In this document: piece after piece, positions 50,694-52,552 of the stretch | Position numbering within the stretch: position 1 is the stretch's first letter | Layout: every line of letters begins with the position of its first letter | Assembly: GCA_902489135.1 (NCBI GenBank) | Contig: CABTYW010000003.1 | Location: forward strand, 1 to 52,552 | Length of the DNA: 52,552 nt | Source: an uncultured Synergistaceae bacterium | Lineage (GTDB): Bacteria; Synergistota; Synergistia; Synergistales; Dethiosulfovibrionaceae | Direction of reading: 5' to 3' | Notes under the pieces: generated by a model | Seen by the model: only the letters and a program-made list of their open reading frames with translations | What the model was told of the DNA's origin: nothing | The model's database searches: none | Translations under genes and position numbers: made by a program

Positions 50694-51714
50694 GGTGAGC
50701 ACGCTCCTCTTGCGGCCGTCGGACGACGGGACTTTCGCGCAAAAGCTCCAACGTGGTCTGCGGCAGCAGCGCCTTCAGTTCGGGCGCACGGAGGCCGCGC
50801 TCTTCAATGATCCGGCGCACCTCCGTAGCGCTGACGGCTTTTCCGCCGCTTTCGAAACGGGGAATTTCCCTGACTTCGATGCCCAGCGGCGGCAGAAAGG
50901 TTTTCATGACTTCATTGTACTTTTTCGTTACGGCACTGTACGGCTCGGTGCCCACGTACCGCCTCACGATGTGCAACGGCGCGGCGAAGCACTGAGCGAA
51001 AACCGTCAGATCAAGCCGACATTTCACGTCTTCGGCTTTGACCTTGTCCTTGAGAAAATAATCGGGAAAAGTGGCGGCGGAAATCAAATAGTCGCCGGTG
51101 GGATGAACGGCACAGTTTTTGATGTCCGCCGTTCCCCGTTTCACCATTTCCAGCCTCAGCGCCGCGGGGAACAGACTTTTCTCCGCCGACAGAACAAAGA
51201 CGTGGAGAAAGTCGCACTGCGAGGCCGCCAACGCGATCAACGCCCGGTGTCCCTTCGTGAAGGGATTGCAGTTGGCCACCACGGCGCCGATGACTCCGTC
51301 GGTGACAGGCGCTTCAAGGCTTTTCACGAAGCGGCCGATTCCGTCCCGCCGATTTTCCATCAGCAGCATGTCCTCCGTTTCGGCCACGGCGAAAAAACCG
51401 AGATCGACGAAAATACGCCGATGAGAGGGCTTTGTAAACAGGAAAAGATGGCTCAACCCCGCGTTGACGGCGTCAATGACAGCCTCAGTCACCACCGATG
51501 CCGCCAGTCCTTCTCCTTCGCGGCGGGGATCCACGGCCACGCACTTCAGCACCGGCCCCTGCCGTGACGCCGTGGCTATAATTTCGCCGTATTCATCGCA
51601 GGTACAGCACGACATTTCCACGCCGTCGTCGTAGTCCAGCCCCAGCGAGGCGAGAAATCGACGAAGGCGCAGCAGCGTGCCTCCCGTCAAAGGACGTCCG
51701 ATGATCATGTGCAT
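50683..51714 (-). CDS. citC: Citrate lyase ligase CitC
   Basis: Acetate:SH-citrate lyase ligase, which activates citrate lyase by ATP-dependent acetylation of the CitD prosthetic group. 343 residues. The N-terminal third looks like a GNAT acyltransferase fold (LKCVAVDPRREGEGLAASVV), and the rest is a nucleotidyltransferase with GAVVANCNPFTKGHRALI (the H-x-G-H-like site) and VSATEVRR near the end. The start ATG 51714 has GGAGG eleven bases upstream; longer frames lack a site. Normally citC is adjacent to citDEF; here it is at the other end of the window, leading addB-addA. Its own promoter is visible upstream. Confidence 0.93.
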   Translation of the reverse strand: MHMIIGRPLTGGTLLRLRRFLASLGLDYDDGVEMSCCTCDEYGEIIATASRQGPVLKCVAVDPRREGEGLAASVVTEAVIDAVNAGLSHLFLFTKPSHRRIFVDLGFFAVAETEDMLLMENRRDGIGRFVKSLEAPVTDGVIGAVVANCNPFTKGHRALIALAASQCDFLHVFVLSAEKSLFPAALRLEMVKRGTADIKNCAVHPTGDYLISAATFPDYFLKDKVKAEDVKCRLDLTVFAQCFAAPLHIVRRYVGTEPYSAVTKKYNEVMKTFLPPLGIEVREIPRFESGGKAVSATEVRRIIEERGLRAPELKALLPQTTLELLRESPVVRRPQEERAHRAL

Positions 51715-51746
51715 GGCTTCCGATGCCTCCTCTAAAGATTTTTTCC

Positions 51747-51776
51747 ATTTTACATGATTTGGCCGCCGCGGCACAA
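51747..51776 (-). promoter_or_regulatory. Promoter of the citC-addB-addA operon
   Basis: Leftward TTGTGC (51771-51776), 18-base spacer, TAAAAT (51747-51752), about 33 bases before citC. Confidence 0.6.
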
Positions 51777-52049
51777 TGAGGCCGCCACAGGCGGATTATT
51801 CCGCGGCTGTTTCATGGCAAACCGTGAAAACGTCCCGTACCGTTTCAGGTTCCACGGGCGGCTTCGCCATGAATTCGAGGGCTTTGACCGCCGCGGCGCC
51901 TCACCGCAGACCGCCGTCGAAGCGCCCCGCCTCCCATGGAATGGCGTCTCGCCTCCTCAGTCCCGTGATACAACGGCGCCATGAAATCCCACAACCAAGC
52001 TGAACCGGCGACCTTTCCCGGACAACTTCATCCACAGTTTTTCACTTCG
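51777..52049. other. Spacer between citC and the HAD phosphatase gene
   Basis: About 270 bases with no recognisable gene, RNA or repeat on either strand. Confidence 0.5.
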
Positions 52050-52086
52050 AAAGCCGCCGTCCTCCGTTTTTGAAGGCGGCGGCTTT
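52050..52086 (-). terminator. Terminator of the HAD phosphatase gene
   Basis: Leftward AAAGCCGCCGCC pairs with the GGCGGCTTT side through a T-rich loop, one base after the stop codon; the trailing T-tract is short. Confidence 0.7.
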
Positions 52087-52087
52087 G

Positions 52088-52552
52088 TTATAAGCCCTGG
52101 GCCAGCAGTCTTTCGATCACTTGTCCCACGCCGGCTTCGCCGTTGGGCGGCGCGATCAGGTCGGCACAAGCTTTCAGCTCATCGTCGCCGTTGCTCATGG
52201 CCACCCGAAGTCCCGCCGCTTTGAAGAGCTCAAGGTCGTTCAGATTGTCACCGAAAGCCGCAATTTCAGCCCGCGCGATGCCCCAACGCCGAGCCAACAA
52301 CTCCAGGGCGCGTCCTTTGGTTGCCCCGGGAGCGAGGACTTCCACCTGACAATTTCCCGATCGAGTCACATAGAGCCGCCCGCCAAGCCGCTCTTCCAGA
52401 CGCCTTTGGAGGGCCTTCGCCCTGTGGGGCGACAGCACGGCGATGATCTTTTCGGGCCCTTCCGCCAGAAGATCCTCCAGGCGGTGCGTCAAAACCACTT
52501 CGGCGCCGGTGCGCGCTTTTAAGTTCTCCAGCTCCGGGGTGATCTCCTCGGC
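52088..52552 (-). CDS. Cof-type HAD phosphatase (partial, 5' end outside window)
   Basis: The last 154 codons of a haloacid dehalogenase superfamily phosphatase of the Cof/YidA class. The catalytic motif IV region IAAFGDNLNDLELFKAAG is clear, followed by VAMSNGDDELKACAD and IAPPNGEAGVGQVIERLL, the typical C-terminus for this class; a lysine in GATKGRALELLARR upstream is the motif III lysine. The open frame runs through base 52552, so the N-terminal nucleophile aspartates lie off the window. Substrates in this class are sugar phosphates, flavin phosphates or related compounds and cannot be predicted. Confidence 0.9.
   Translation of the reverse strand, partial: AEEITPELENLKARTGAEVVLTHRLEDLLAEGPEKIIAVLSPHRAKALQRRLEERLGGRLYVTRSGNCQVEVLAPGATKGRALELLARRWGIARAEIAAFGDNLNDLELFKAAGLRVAMSNGDDELKACADLIAPPNGEAGVGQVIERLLAQGL

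Noticed and set aside
48531..50810. Long rightward open frames opposite addB
   Set aside because: Shadow frames of addB, whose nuclease and cysteine motifs are clear.
1..52552. CRISPR array, prophage, IS element, tRNA or rRNA
   Set aside because: No regularly spaced repeats, no transposase or integrase, no phage structural gene, and no tRNA or rRNA signature was seen on either strand.

Overview
The window is G+C-rich, densely coded bacterial chromosome. It has no rRNA, tRNA, insertion sequence, prophage or CRISPR array that I can see. The organism is an anaerobic, fermentative Gram-negative: kdsB with two Kdo8N genes implies an LPS-type outer membrane, and citrate lyase, malic enzyme, a 2-hydroxycarboxylate symporter, a Thermoanaerobacter-type secondary alcohol dehydrogenase and a PepT-like peptidase suggest fermentation of organic acids and peptides. 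My best guess is a gut or oral Synergistota lineage, with a Gram-negative Firmicute as the alternative. That is inference from gene content only.

Layout. At 1-1009 is the start of a leftward citrate lyase operon (citD, citE running off the edge). At 1764-5226 a leftward pair of half-size ABC exporter-fold transporters lies behind a perfect 42-bp palindrome, divergent from a malic enzyme and 2-hydroxycarboxylate symporter operon (5520-8097). Then come a small PH-domain protein, an NADP-type secondary alcohol dehydrogenase, ribBA with a complete FMN riboswitch, and sbcDC. At 16385-23179 are lysine decarboxylase and three unrecognised envelope proteins, one built from repeated membrane modules plus a coiled coil and an SH3b domain. 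hisS-aspS run left; kdsB-kdnB-kdnA run right from the same spacer. A LOG-family protein and a CitA/DcuS-type two-component system (32.0-34.4 kb) follow, then an AbgT transporter, a degenerate NERD-like protein with an M20 peptidase, rmlA, pyrB with a catalytically dead dihydroorotase-like partner, a VOC protein, a MATE exporter, and finally citC-addB-addA and a partial Cof-type HAD phosphatase.

How the genes fit together. Citrate and malate use is spread over the window: lyase subunits at the left edge, the CitC ligase that acetylates CitD at the right, an uptake symporter with malic enzyme at 5.5-8 kb, and a candidate sensor pair at 32-34 kb. Envelope biogenesis is represented by the Kdo8N set, rmlA and the unknown membrane proteins. 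Double-strand-break processing is represented twice, by SbcCD and AddAB. Most convergent or operon ends carry strong intrinsic terminators, several with long perfect stems.
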